43,161 nucleotides of DNA from Lachnospiraceae bacterium. GTDB lineage: Bacteria; Bacillota; Clostridia; Lachnospirales; Lachnospiraceae. The stretch covers positions 1-43,161 of the forward strand of contig JAILOD010000329.1 in assembly GCA_024691015.1 (NCBI GenBank), given 5' to 3'. How positions within the stretch are numbered: the first letter of the stretch is position 1; each line of letters begins with the position of its first letter. The position numbers and the translations under genes were made by a program. Below, in pieces: positions 12,067 to 19,946 of this stretch. The notes under the pieces are model-generated. The model did not search any database and was not told the origin of the DNA. It saw only the letters and a program-made list of their open reading frames with translations.

Positions 12067-12182
12067 AATTGTTAAATATGAAATATAAAACAAAAGAAAC
12101 CTATGCAAAATCACTATAATCATACAAGGTACATTATCGCATTATTTATTCTCTCAGTCAATGAAAGACGACAAAAAAATCG

Positions 12183-12211
12183 TTGTACTTTATGCTTCTT
12201 TGACTTAATAT
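12183..12211 (+). promoter_or_regulatory. Promoter of the 816-residue protein gene, predicting a leaderless transcript
   Basis: TTGTAC (12183-12188) and TAATAT (12206-12211) with exactly 17 bases between them. The ATG at 12219 is only 7 bases past the -10 box, where transcription itself should begin. No Shine-Dalgarno sequence precedes that ATG. Confidence 0.6.
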
Positions 12212-12218
12212 AGCTTCT

Positions 12219-14669
12219 ATGAAACAGATTATTTTAAAGACTTTAACATTTATTGTAGTATTCACGGTTTCACTATTTATCATGTTAAATATGATCAATA
12301 GTACCACAAATACGGAAATGACAGGAAACACAGAAGAGGCATCTCTTCCGCTTGTGTATATTAATAATAATGGCAGCAAGATAAACCTTATGCGCGGAAA
12401 TACCGGAAATATTCAGGTAAGCTCCGTAAGAGGACCGCTGACTGTCCTTGATGAAAGCAGAGAGGTCGACATCATAGTGGACACATTTGGGGAAGATGTG
12501 GAGGAGCTTTCATATGAGGTCAGGTCCATAGACGGAGGCCGTCTTGTAGAGGACACTCATATCAGCGAGTTTGAAAAGCATGGAAACGAGCTTCATGCCG
12601 GTATAAAGATAAAGGATCTCATAAGTCCCTGTACGGAATATATGCTCATTGTTGTTGTTGGTGAAGCAGATAAGACGGCCAGTTATTTTACCAGGATAAT
12701 TTACGGGGTAGACTGGCATGAACAGGAAATCCTGAATTTTGTTACAGATTTCTGCAGGACGACCTTTGATAAAGAAAGTGCCACGAATCTTACCACTTAT
12801 CTTGAGAGTAATGCAATGGGCGACAATTCCAGCTTTGAACATGTGACCATAAATTCCAGCTTTGAACAGGTAACCTGGGGAAATCTCAATGTAAAGGCAC
12901 CCAAGGTCATTAATCCGAGTATAGTTGATATGGACGGATATACGGCTGCCCTTGGAATAGATTATGAAGTGGATTTCAGTGGCAATCATTACTATGTCAA
13001 TGAATATTACAGAGTAAGATACACCGAGAAGAGAATATATCTCCTGGATTACCGCAGGGATATGAAGGAACTGTTTCTGCCGACGGAAGAAAGGTTTGCC
13101 AATGATAAGATCATCCTCGGTATAAGAGACGAAAATGTAAATATGCAGGAGAGCTCGGATGGAAAGAACCTTGCATTTGAGCAGAACGGTACACTGTATT
13201 CCTTCAGATGGAGTGATAAGAGGCTTGCACTTGTGCATTCCTTCTATAACGAAGATGATATCCGTACCGGATTCGAAGGAAGCAGGGTAAAGATATTAAG
13301 AGTCGGTGAGAACGGAAGCATTTACTATGCGGTATACGGCTATATGACAAGAGGGCGTCATGAAGGTGATACCGGAATCAGTGTATGCTATTACGATTCG
13401 GCATTGAACCAGACCGAAGAAATGGTCTATATACCTTACAGGTGGTCGTATGACAGGCTGTTCAACGATGTGGATACTCTTTTCTATTTTGACGGAGGTT
13501 CTTATATAAATACATATCTGGGTGGCGGACTGTATAAGATAAATATCGATAACAGAAGCATAGAAGAGATAGCAACGCCGCTTGATATAGTGGTTTCGGC
13601 CAGCCAGCGAATGACGGCGATCTATGAAGGAAGCGGAATAAAGATCCTGGATTTCTATGCGGGAAACACCAGGGAGATGACAGAAGAGGGAGTCAGGGCC
13701 TTGGGCTTTATCGGAGAAGATTTTGTCTACGGTGTGGTTGGAAGCGCTGATGTGAAGAGATCCATCTTCGGTTCCGATTTTGAGGTTATGAGCACGGTAT
13801 ATATAGTTGATAAAAACGGCGATGAGATAAAGCGGTATTCCAAGCCGGATGTATATGTTACCGGAGCAGAGATAAATGAAAACGAAATAAAACTGAAATG
13901 CATAAGCTTTGCCGGAGACCGTATCATAGATCTTCCGGATGAGGATATTATGCACAATAAATCACCTGAGGCTACAAAATGTTCGGTACTGCGTGTCGCA
14001 ACCGAGGATATGGAAACGGTCACGGAGATAGGCCTGCCTCAGAAAATGAGCGGAAGCCTTCAGCTTGTCACACCGAAAACGGTTCTTTACACCGATAACA
14101 GAGATACAGCCATTACGGAAAGGACTCTGGAGGGCAGCTTCTATACATATATCCAGGGTAAGCTTGCAGGAAGATATATCAATCCCGTGGAAGCCATTAT
14201 GGATGCGAATAAGGGCTCCGGTGTTGTTGTGGATGACCATAATAATTATATATGGAGAAAGGGTAAAAAGGATATTACAGATATAGCCGATATTTCGGAT
14301 ACGGACGGAATGAATCTTGCGATAGCTCTGAATACAGTGCTTTCGCATGTGGGAGTCAGCATAGACAGCTCGCCTCTTCTTGCAAGAGGGGATACCGCCA
14401 TAGAGATACTCTCGGATAATATCGATGGGTGTGTTATGTCCCTAAAGGGGTGCGATCTGAGTGAAATGCAGTTCTTTATAAGCGAGGACTGTCCCGTTCT
14501 TGCCGTATACCAGGGAGAGCCGGTTATCCTTAAGGGCTATGATCCGGATAATATCACGGTAATAGGCGCCAACGGACAGACCGAAAAAATGAGCATGTCA
14601 ATAGCCGCTGAGATGTTCGAATCCAGCGGCAATGACTATCTTGCATATGTAAATTATGTGAGTGATTAA
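12219..14669 (+). CDS. Membrane-anchored protein of unknown function, possible degenerate C39-like C-terminus
   Basis: I do not recognise this 816-residue protein as a named family. Residues about 5-25 form one hydrophobic segment after a single Lys, so the rest is probably outside the membrane. Residues about 280-620 contain many short repeating strand-turn units (for example KIDNRSIEEIATPLDIVVSA-like and FAYGVVG-like stretches) that could form a beta-propeller. The last 100 residues (ALNTVLSHVGVSIDS, MSLKGCDLSEMQFFISEDCPVLAVY, VILKGYD) resemble the arrangement of C39-like cysteine peptidase domains, but I see no clear catalytic Cys-His pair, so any enzyme activity is doubtful. The gene is flanked by oppositely oriented units and appears monocistronic. 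The ATG at 12219 is kept because later starts would remove the membrane anchor. Confidence 0.8.
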   Translation: MKQIILKTLTFIVVFTVSLFIMLNMINSTTNTEMTGNTEEASLPLVYINNNGSKINLMRGNTGNIQVSSVRGPLTVLDESREVDIIVDTFGEDVEELSYEVRSIDGGRLVEDTHISEFEKHGNELHAGIKIKDLISPCTEYMLIVVVGEADKTASYFTRIIYGVDWHEQEILNFVTDFCRTTFDKESATNLTTYLESNAMGDNSSFEHVTINSSFEQVTWGNLNVKAPKVINPSIVDMDGYTAALGIDYEVDFSGNHYYVNEYYRVRYTEKRIYLLDYRRDMKELFLPTEERFANDKIILGIRDENVNMQESSDGKNLAFEQNGTLYSFRWSDKRLALVHSFYNEDDIRTGFEGSRVKILRVGENGSIYYAVYGYMTRGRHEGDTGISVCYYDSALNQTEEMVYIPYRWSYDRLFNDVDTLFYFDGGSYINTYLGGGLYKINIDNRSIEEIATPLDIVVSASQRMTAIYEGSGIKILDFYAGNTREMTEEGVRALGFIGEDFVYGVVGSADVKRSIFGSDFEVMSTVYIVDKNGDEIKRYSKPDVYVTGAEINENEIKLKCISFAGDRIIDLPDEDIMHNKSPEATKCSVLRVATEDMETVTEIGLPQKMSGSLQLVTPKTVLYTDNRDTAITERTLEGSFYTYIQGKLAGRYINPVEAIMDANKGSGVVVDDHNNYIWRKGKKDITDIADISDTDGMNLAIALNTVLSHVGVSIDSSPLLARGDTAIEILSDNIDGCVMSLKGCDLSEMQFFISEDCPVLAVYQGEPVILKGYDPDNITVIGANGQTEKMSMSIAAEMFESSGNDYLAYVNYVSD

Positions 14670-14690
14670 AACAGATAAAAAAGACCGGTA

Positions 14691-15875
14691 TCAAACCTCG
14701 CCGTTTTTGTATCTGGTCACAAGAGACTGGATACGGTTGTTGGGGTTTAACAGATCGCTTATGGATGAATCATGATTTAAGGTATCGATGATAAAGGCTA
14801 TATATTTACTCAGATCGCAGGAAATATAATAGTCTTTTTCGAGAAGCTCAGGCGGCTGATAAATACAGTTTGTTGTAAGCACCTTTGTGATGATACCGTT
14901 TTCAACGGCTTCATCAAAACGGTCAAGCCCCTGGGTAAAAAGACCGAAGGTTGCCATTATAAAGATGCGGTTCGCTTTTCTGCGTTTCAGTTCTGTGGCA
15001 ACTTCGATAACGCTGTCACCCGAAGAGATCATATCGTCTATTACCAGTACATCTTTTCCTTCCACATCACTTCCGAGGAACTCGTGAGCCACGATCGGGT
15101 TCTTTCCGTTTACTACGGTTGTGTAGTCTCTTCTTTTGTAGAACATACCCATATCGAGCCCCAGAACGTTCGCAATATAGATGGCACGGCTCATGCCGCC
15201 TTCATCCGGACTTACAACCATCATGTGAGCGGCATCTATGGTGAGGTCGTTTACATGACAGAGAAGACCTTTTATGAACTGGTAGGCAGGCTGTATGGTT
15301 TCAAATCCGTTTAAGGGAATGGAGTTCTGAACTCTGGCATCATGTGCATCAAATGTAATGATGTTGTCAACGCCCATTTTCACAAGCTCCTGAAGAGCGA
15401 TCGCACAGTCTAACGACTCGCGGGAGCTTCTTTTATGCTGACGGCCTTCGTACAGGAAAGGCATTATAACCGTAATACGGCGTGCCTTACCACCGACGGC
15501 GGCGATTATTCTTTTAAGATCCTGATAATGATCATCCGGAGACATGTGATTGTCACGCCCGCACAGCCTGTAGGTCTGGGAATAATTACAGATATCCACC
15601 AATAGAAACAGATCCATTCCTCTGATGGACTCGTTTATGGCGCCCTTGGCTTCGCCGGAACCAAACCTGGAAATAGTGGCACTTATAAGATAAGAATCAC
15701 GCTGGTACCCTGCAAAAGCAAGAGTGTTCTTGTGTTCGTTCTCTCTTTCGGTACGCCAGTTAACCAGATACTGATCAACCATTTCCCCAAGCTTTCGACA
15801 GCCGACCAGAGGGATAACACCGAGCGTGCCCACCGGGATGGTTTCAAGTTTACGTTTTCCTGCATGTACTGACAT
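14691..15875 (-). CDS. prs: Ribose-phosphate pyrophosphokinase (divergent long form)
   Basis: Makes PRPP from ribose 5-phosphate and ATP for nucleotide, histidine and tryptophan synthesis. The 394-residue length exceeds the usual 310-320; the extra residues are in the N-terminal half (about 25-75). ESIRGMDLFLLVD, ITFDAHDARVQ, FYKRRDYTTVV (flexible loop with catalytic-type Lys/Arg) and the PRPP loop VLVIDDMISSGDSVIEVA are recognisable, though the last deviates from the common DDMIDTGGT form. The ORF track starts at a GTG at 15887 that overlaps the upstream stop; I prefer the ATG at 15875, which has AGTGAG at suitable spacing. It is the third gene after dnaD and the dnaI-like gene. Confidence 0.9.
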   Translation of the reverse strand: MSVHAGKRKLETIPVGTLGVIPLVGCRKLGEMVDQYLVNWRTERENEHKNTLAFAGYQRDSYLISATISRFGSGEAKGAINESIRGMDLFLLVDICNYSQTYRLCGRDNHMSPDDHYQDLKRIIAAVGGKARRITVIMPFLYEGRQHKRSSRESLDCAIALQELVKMGVDNIITFDAHDARVQNSIPLNGFETIQPAYQFIKGLLCHVNDLTIDAAHMMVVSPDEGGMSRAIYIANVLGLDMGMFYKRRDYTTVVNGKNPIVAHEFLGSDVEGKDVLVIDDMISSGDSVIEVATELKRRKANRIFIMATFGLFTQGLDRFDEAVENGIITKVLTTNCIYQPPELLEKDYYISCDLSKYIAFIIDTLNHDSSISDLLNPNNRIQSLVTRYKNGEV

Positions 15876-15883
15876 TGGTATTC

Positions 15884-16834
15884 TCACTTTCTTAATCTAA
15901 TATCCGCGCTTTTGAACATATATAAATCCGAAGTGCTCAAAAGCCTTGAAAAGGAACGCTCCGAATAGCTTGATTTAATCTTTTCCAATGAAAGATTGCT
16001 GGATATGATGACAGGATGCTTTCTTATCATCCGTTCATTCAGTATTGTAAAAAACTGTGAGCGCACCAGTGAATTGGGGAGCTCTGTGCCGAGATCGTCG
16101 ATTATAAGTACATCGCAAGTATAAAGATCCTCGTGCAATTGGGCACTGTCAATTGCATTGGTCTTACCGAAGGTTGCGTCAGACAGGAGCCTGAACAGAT
16201 TGAACGACGAAAAATACAGGCAATTAACGCCCTTGTCCAGAAGACCTTTTACTATACAGTTGGTCATAAATGTCTTGCCGCTTCCCACAGGCCCCAAAAA
16301 CAGGAGGCTGCCGGAGTCTTCGGAGAAGTTTTTAACGTATTCTGCCGCTCCATTATATACTTTTTGCATATCGGGAACAACATCGGGAGAGTAAATGTCA
16401 ATATTAAATTTTTCGAAATTTTCGTCCTTCAGTATTTCCGTAATATTTGATTGATCATATTTAACGTGGGCTATCCGCTTCTTTAAACAGGCACATCTCT
16501 CGTTTCCGATATAGCCCGTATCCTTACATAAAGGGCAGTTGTATATGGGTGAGAGATAATCCTCCGGAAAGCCGTTTTGTTTAAGAAGAGCTTTTTTCTT
16601 TGCGGAGAGATCTTCGATCTTGCGGCTTACATCCTTTAAGGCGTTTTCATCTCCTGCTATAAAGTTTTTTGCGGAGGAGAGAGCCAGGTCGCGGATCTCG
16701 TCAGAAAGTGCCGAAAAGCCGGAAATCTTCTGTTCAACTTCTCTGACTCTTGCTTCATGGGTGTTTTCGTTATGAAAGCGGGTGACCTGGTATTCGTGCA
16801 TTATATCGTTGTATAAACTGGTTGAGAGATTCAT
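15884..16834 (-). CDS. DnaC/DnaI-type replicative helicase loader ATPase
   Basis: AAA+ ATPase of 316 residues predicted to load the replicative helicase. LFLGPVGSGKTFMTN (about residue 180) is Walker A and LIIDDLGTE is Walker B; SSNLSLEKIKSSYSERSFSRLLSTSD contains the sensor and arginine-finger region. Before the ATPase core lies a zinc-binding cluster, CPLCKDTGYIGNERCACLKKR, as in DnaI. The N-terminal 100 residues are helical and probably bind the helicase. The ATG at 16834 follows GAGGAA and lies 6 bases after the dnaD stop. The pairing with a DnaD-family gene strongly supports a replication-initiation role rather than an IstB-like transposon helper. Confidence 0.93.
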   Translation of the reverse strand: MNLSTSLYNDIMHEYQVTRFHNENTHEARVREVEQKISGFSALSDEIRDLALSSAKNFIAGDENALKDVSRKIEDLSAKKKALLKQNGFPEDYLSPIYNCPLCKDTGYIGNERCACLKKRIAHVKYDQSNITEILKDENFEKFNIDIYSPDVVPDMQKVYNGAAEYVKNFSEDSGSLLFLGPVGSGKTFMTNCIVKGLLDKGVNCLYFSSFNLFRLLSDATFGKTNAIDSAQLHEDLYTCDVLIIDDLGTELPNSLVRSQFFTILNERMIRKHPVIISSNLSLEKIKSSYSERSFSRLLSTSDLYMFKSADIRLRK

Positions 16835-16840
16835 ATTTCC

Positions 16841-18013
16841 TCACTGATTCTTTACAAATTTCTTTTCAAGAGCGTTGAAATCATAATCGCGTTCATTGAA
16901 ATTCTTAAATTTATCGGGCGGATCCTGTTTTGTATTCTGCTTTGAGACGGCCGGCCCGATGCTTGCTTTGCGGGCTTCGTCAGAGCGTGTAACGTCATCG
17001 GGAGTCCGTATGTTTTCCTTTTTCCAGTTGGAAAGCATGGTATTTGCATATTTGAAGCTGGCGCTTCCGGTATTTATAAGGGTTCTGTCTGCTGCAAGCA
17101 GGATGATATCCATTCCGAAGCCCAGGTCGTTTTTCCAGTATTTAAAGTATTTCAGCTCCTCGCTGCCAAGATCCCTGCCCTTGATCCCAAAGGCCTTTTT
17201 TAAAGAGGCAACATCACCTGTATTAAATGAAGAGGTACGTTCCTTAGCCTGTTCAACGGTAAGTACGCCATCCTCGTACCAGGCGGTTGCTACGGATTTG
17301 ATGTAATGCATACTGGAATGGCCGTTATCCGCACAATATTCCACAAGGTACTCTATAAGATTTGCGGGAAGCTTTAAGGTGTCATACATATATAATATGG
17401 TATTTGTTTCGGGCAAAGTAAGAGGCCTTCCGAAATAGCCTTTTGTAATGAAGATGATCTCCTGTATGTCATCCTGGCTTGTAAAGTCGTTTATCTGATC
17501 CTTGGTGTAGAACTGTGTGGGAGACGAAACAACGGATTCCACACGCGGAGCGGCTTTATGGGCTTTCTCCTCTGCATGAATTTGAGGCTCTGCAGGGACT
17601 TTCACTGTATCATAGCCTATTCCCGGAGAGCTTTGCATGGGAGAAACCGTAGCGATATCAGCCCTGAAAGCCGGTGCAATGGATGTAGCCACAGTGCTCA
17701 GCGGAGAAGGTGAAGCCGCAGGGGTATTTACGGGGTCGATAAGCGAAATTGCGCAAAGAGAGCCGTTATTGTATTGAAGAGAAAGAAGCCCCATGCGGTG
17801 CCAGTAATCCAAGGCACGCGAAATATCGCGCTCGGAGAAGTTAAGGTCATCTGCTGCCGAGCCGATGGAAAATGAGCCACCGGGAAGGTTTCTCAGTAAA
17901 TAGAGGTAGATCTTCACCTGGGCTTCATTGGCATCCTTTATGTAATTATCGATAAAATAATTGGGCACAGAGGTATTGCTGTTCGCCGTGCCGCGAATAG
18001 AGATATTGTTCAC
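16841..18013 (-). CDS. DnaD/DnaB-family replication initiation protein
   Basis: 390-residue primosome protein. Residues 1-85 form a winged-helix domain (YFIDNYIKDANEAQVKIYLYLLRN is the DnaD N-terminal signature). A Pro/Ala/Ser-rich linker spans about 105-165. Residues about 170-265 are a DnaB_2/DnaD C-terminal domain ending in YIKSVATAWYEDG, the conserved YxxxIxxxW single-strand DNA-binding motif. A further domain of the DnaD type covers about 275-345, and the tail is basic. The start is a GTG at 18013 with only a weak ribosome binding site. It is the first gene of dnaD-dnaI-like-prs, downstream of a cluster of DnaA-box-like sequences. Confidence 0.9.
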   Translation of the reverse strand: MNNISIRGTANSNTSVPNYFIDNYIKDANEAQVKIYLYLLRNLPGGSFSIGSAADDLNFSERDISRALDYWHRMGLLSLQYNNGSLCAISLIDPVNTPAASPSPLSTVATSIAPAFRADIATVSPMQSSPGIGYDTVKVPAEPQIHAEEKAHKAAPRVESVVSSPTQFYTKDQINDFTSQDDIQEIIFITKGYFGRPLTLPETNTILYMYDTLKLPANLIEYLVEYCADNGHSSMHYIKSVATAWYEDGVLTVEQAKERTSSFNTGDVASLKKAFGIKGRDLGSEELKYFKYWKNDLGFGMDIILLAADRTLINTGSASFKYANTMLSNWKKENIRTPDDVTRSDEARKASIGPAVSKQNTKQDPPDKFKNFNERDYDFNALEKKFVKNQ

Positions 18014-18101
18014 TGTTTTTTCCGTCTTAATGTTTTGTGTTACGATTCATTGGTCCAAAGGACAGATGAACTGTAACTGTTTTATTTCTTTTCCCGTGAG
18101 G

Positions 18102-18130
18102 ATTATAGCATAATGACGTCTTAAATCAAA
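18102..18130 (-). promoter_or_regulatory. Likely promoter of the dnaD-dnaI-like-prs operon
   Basis: On the minus strand a consensus TATAAT (18102-18107) is preceded at 17 bases by TTTGAT, or at 16 bases by TTGATT. Transcription would start near 18095, leaving a leader of about 80 bases. The DnaA-box-like cluster lies 50-190 bases upstream of this start. Confidence 0.6.
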
Positions 18131-18176
18131 CAGTAAATTTGCCTGAAAGTGGCTTAAAATGGGGATTTGCGCGATA

Positions 18177-18292
18177 TGTGGATGAGGTGGATAATGTGGA
18201 CAAAAAATTTATTGAAAGCATTTTTGCCTTAAAAGATAACCCACATTTATCCCGACCTGAAAAGTCGAAATAAATGTGGATATTGTGGATAA
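18177..18292 (-). promoter_or_regulatory. Cluster of DnaA-box-like 9-mers between murC and dnaD
   Basis: Five 9-mers read as TTATCCACA or one-mismatch variants on the minus strand. Those at 18177-18185, 18186-18194 and 18195-18203 are exactly head-to-tail; those at 18275-18283 and 18284-18292 are also exactly head-to-tail, and the last is a perfect TTATCCACA. The interval between the groups is AT-rich and contains an inverted repeat. DnaA binding is inferred from the motif only. Confidence 0.65.
18241..18279. repeat. Inverted repeat inside the DnaA-box cluster
   Basis: Perfect 10-base arms CCACATTTAT (18241-18250) and ATAAATGTGG (18270-18279) enclose a second 4-base stem (CGAC/GTCG) with a 7-base loop. 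It follows the murC stop on the minus strand but has no T-run after it, so it is a poor terminator candidate. It could be a cruciform or a protein-binding site. Confidence 0.6.
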
Positions 18293-19681
18293 TTATTTTT
18301 TAACCAACGCATGGCCGATTTTGTCAACATCTCCGGCACCTATGGTTATCAACAGATCTCCGTTGACACAATTTTTTTTCAAAAAATTTTCTATTTCCTC
18401 AAAAGAGGGGAAATAATAGGCGTCTATACCCTTATCTTTGGCTTTTTCGGCAAGCAGCTCGGAGCTTACTCCGAGAGTGTCGGTTTCGCGGGCGGCATAG
18501 ATATCGGCCATAACAAGATGGTCCGTAAGAGTGAAGGCATCCACGAAATCATCCAGAAGAGCCTTTGTCCTGGTGTAAGTATGGGGTTGAAAAACGGCCC
18601 AGATGCTGTTGTGGGTGCGTTTTGAAGCGGCTGTTAAGGTGGCTTTTATCTCAGTCGGGTGATGAGCGTAGTCATCAATGACCGTTACGTTTTCGTTGGC
18701 GGCCATAGGACCCAATACCTCGAAACGTCTTTTGGTGCCGGTGAAAGAAGACAGACCGGCGATTATGTCCTTCTCCGGGGCTTCCGAAAAATGGGCGGCG
18801 GCTGCTGCGGCCAGGGAATTTCCTATATTATGCTCTCCAGGCACCATCAGAGATATCCTTAACGGAGAATCGCCGATCCCGTTAAGATCAAATTCGGCAC
18901 AGCCGTTTTCGCCATAGGAGATATTGTCTGCATAAACATCGAAGCTTTTGTTCAGCCCGTAGGTAATGACCTTGCATTTCAACCCGTCTGTTATATAGGA
19001 TATATTTTCCACCTCACCGTTTATTATTAGAACACCGTCGTCCGGGAGAAGACGGGCAAATTCCCTGAAGGAGTGGCGGATGTCATCGAGATCCTTAAAG
19101 AAATCCAGGTGATCGGCTTCTATATTAAGTATGATTCCGATCTTCGGATTCAAACTTAAGAAGGAATTGGTGTATTCACAGGCTTCCGTAATGAAAATGT
19201 CACGACCGCCCGTGCGGAAATTTCCGTTTATCGAAGGAAGGATGCCTCCTACGGAAATCGTCGGATCTGAGCCTGAAATAAGCATGATCTCGGATATCAT
19301 GGATGTGGTGGTTGTTTTACCATGTGTGCCCGAAATTGCGATGGGAATGCGGTAATTTTGCATAACCGAACCTAAAAACTCGGCTCTCGTAACCTTTGGC
19401 AGACCTTTTTGCTCCACAGCCATGAATTCGGGATTATCCGGGTGGATTGCAGCAGTGTATACTACGAGATCAATATCATCGGTGATATTTTCGGCTTTCT
19501 GAGGAGTGTTGATCACGGCACCCATTTCGGCAAGCTTTTTTGTGAGGTCGCTTTCATCCCTGTCCGAGCCGGATACCGTAAACCCGTTTTTCAGAAGGAG
19601 TTCAGCCAGACCGCTCATGCTGATGCCGCCTATGCCTATAAAATGTATATGCTTCTTTGAATTGAAATCGATCTTTTCCAT
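18293..19681 (-). CDS. murC: UDP-N-acetylmuramate--L-alanine ligase
   Basis: ATP-dependent cytoplasmic ligase that adds L-alanine to UDP-MurNAc, the first amino acid step of the peptidoglycan stem peptide. HFIGIGGISMSGLAELL is the N-terminal UDP-binding motif, ISGTHGKTTTTSMI the Mur-ligase P-loop, EADHLDFF the metal/ligand-binding loop and IDDYAHHPTEI the C-terminal domain signature. The ORF track starts at 19702, but ATG 19681 (MEKIDFNSKKHIHF) matches the usual family N-terminus and has GGAGG about 14 bases upstream, a little far. Either start is possible. Its own promoter lies divergent from that of glgC. Confidence 0.96.
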   Translation of the reverse strand: MEKIDFNSKKHIHFIGIGGISMSGLAELLLKNGFTVSGSDRDESDLTKKLAEMGAVINTPQKAENITDDIDLVVYTAAIHPDNPEFMAVEQKGLPKVTRAEFLGSVMQNYRIPIAISGTHGKTTTTSMISEIMLISGSDPTISVGGILPSINGNFRTGGRDIFITEACEYTNSFLSLNPKIGIILNIEADHLDFFKDLDDIRHSFREFARLLPDDGVLIINGEVENISYITDGLKCKVITYGLNKSFDVYADNISYGENGCAEFDLNGIGDSPLRISLMVPGEHNIGNSLAAAAAAHFSEAPEKDIIAGLSSFTGTKRRFEVLGPMAANENVTVIDDYAHHPTEIKATLTAASKRTHNSIWAVFQPHTYTRTKALLDDFVDAFTLTDHLVMADIYAARETDTLGVSSELLAEKAKDKGIDAYYFPSFEEIENFLKKNCVNGDLLITIGAGDVDKIGHALVKK

Positions 19682-19723
19682 ATTAAGATAAAAATCCTCC
19701 ATGTATTGGTATATTTATTATTA

Positions 19724-19752
19724 TTTATAGTCTTAAAGCTTACAAAATACAA
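19724..19752 (-). promoter_or_regulatory. Likely murC promoter
   Basis: Minus-strand TTGTAT (19747-19752) and TATAAA (19724-19729) are separated by 17 bases. The -35 box is embedded in the ACACCTTGTAT repeat described separately. Motif evidence only. Confidence 0.6.
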
Positions 19753-19757
19753 GGTGT
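19747..19757. repeat. 11-base direct repeat ATACAAGGTGT, copy 1
   Basis: ATACAAGGTGT occurs here, over the murC -35 box, and again at 19869-19879, just before the glgC -10 box. A partial copy in inverse orientation (CTTGTAT) lies at 19792-19798. It may be an operator shared by the two divergent promoters. Confidence 0.4.
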
Positions 19758-19856
19758 CTATTTAGCTATATTTAAAAATTGTACACAATATCTTGTATGA
19801 ATTATGTGCATATTGCAATAAAAAGATGCGAGAATAAACATAAATTTCTAAAAATA

Positions 19857-19885
19857 TTCACAAAAACGATACAAGGTGTTATAAT
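19857..19885 (+). promoter_or_regulatory. Likely glgC-glgD promoter
   Basis: TTCACA (19857-19862) and a perfect TATAAT (19880-19885) with 17-base spacing. Transcription would start near 19892, leaving a leader of about 55 bases. The second ATACAAGGTGT copy fills the 3' part of the spacer. Confidence 0.65.
19869..19879. repeat. 11-base direct repeat ATACAAGGTGT, copy 2
   Basis: Identical to the copy at 19747-19757. It lies in the spacer directly against the glgC -10 box, where a bound protein would block or re-shape RNA polymerase contacts. Confidence 0.4.
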
Positions 19886-19946
19886 TAGTCATACGTGTTT
19901 AATAAAATGCGATTGAATATTACATATTAATTGTGAGGTGATGCTA

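Noticed and set aside
12510-13955. Two long antisense ORFs within the 816-residue protein gene
   Set aside because: The + strand frame is continuous across 2.4 kb with a promoter and membrane anchor; the antisense frames show shadow-like composition.
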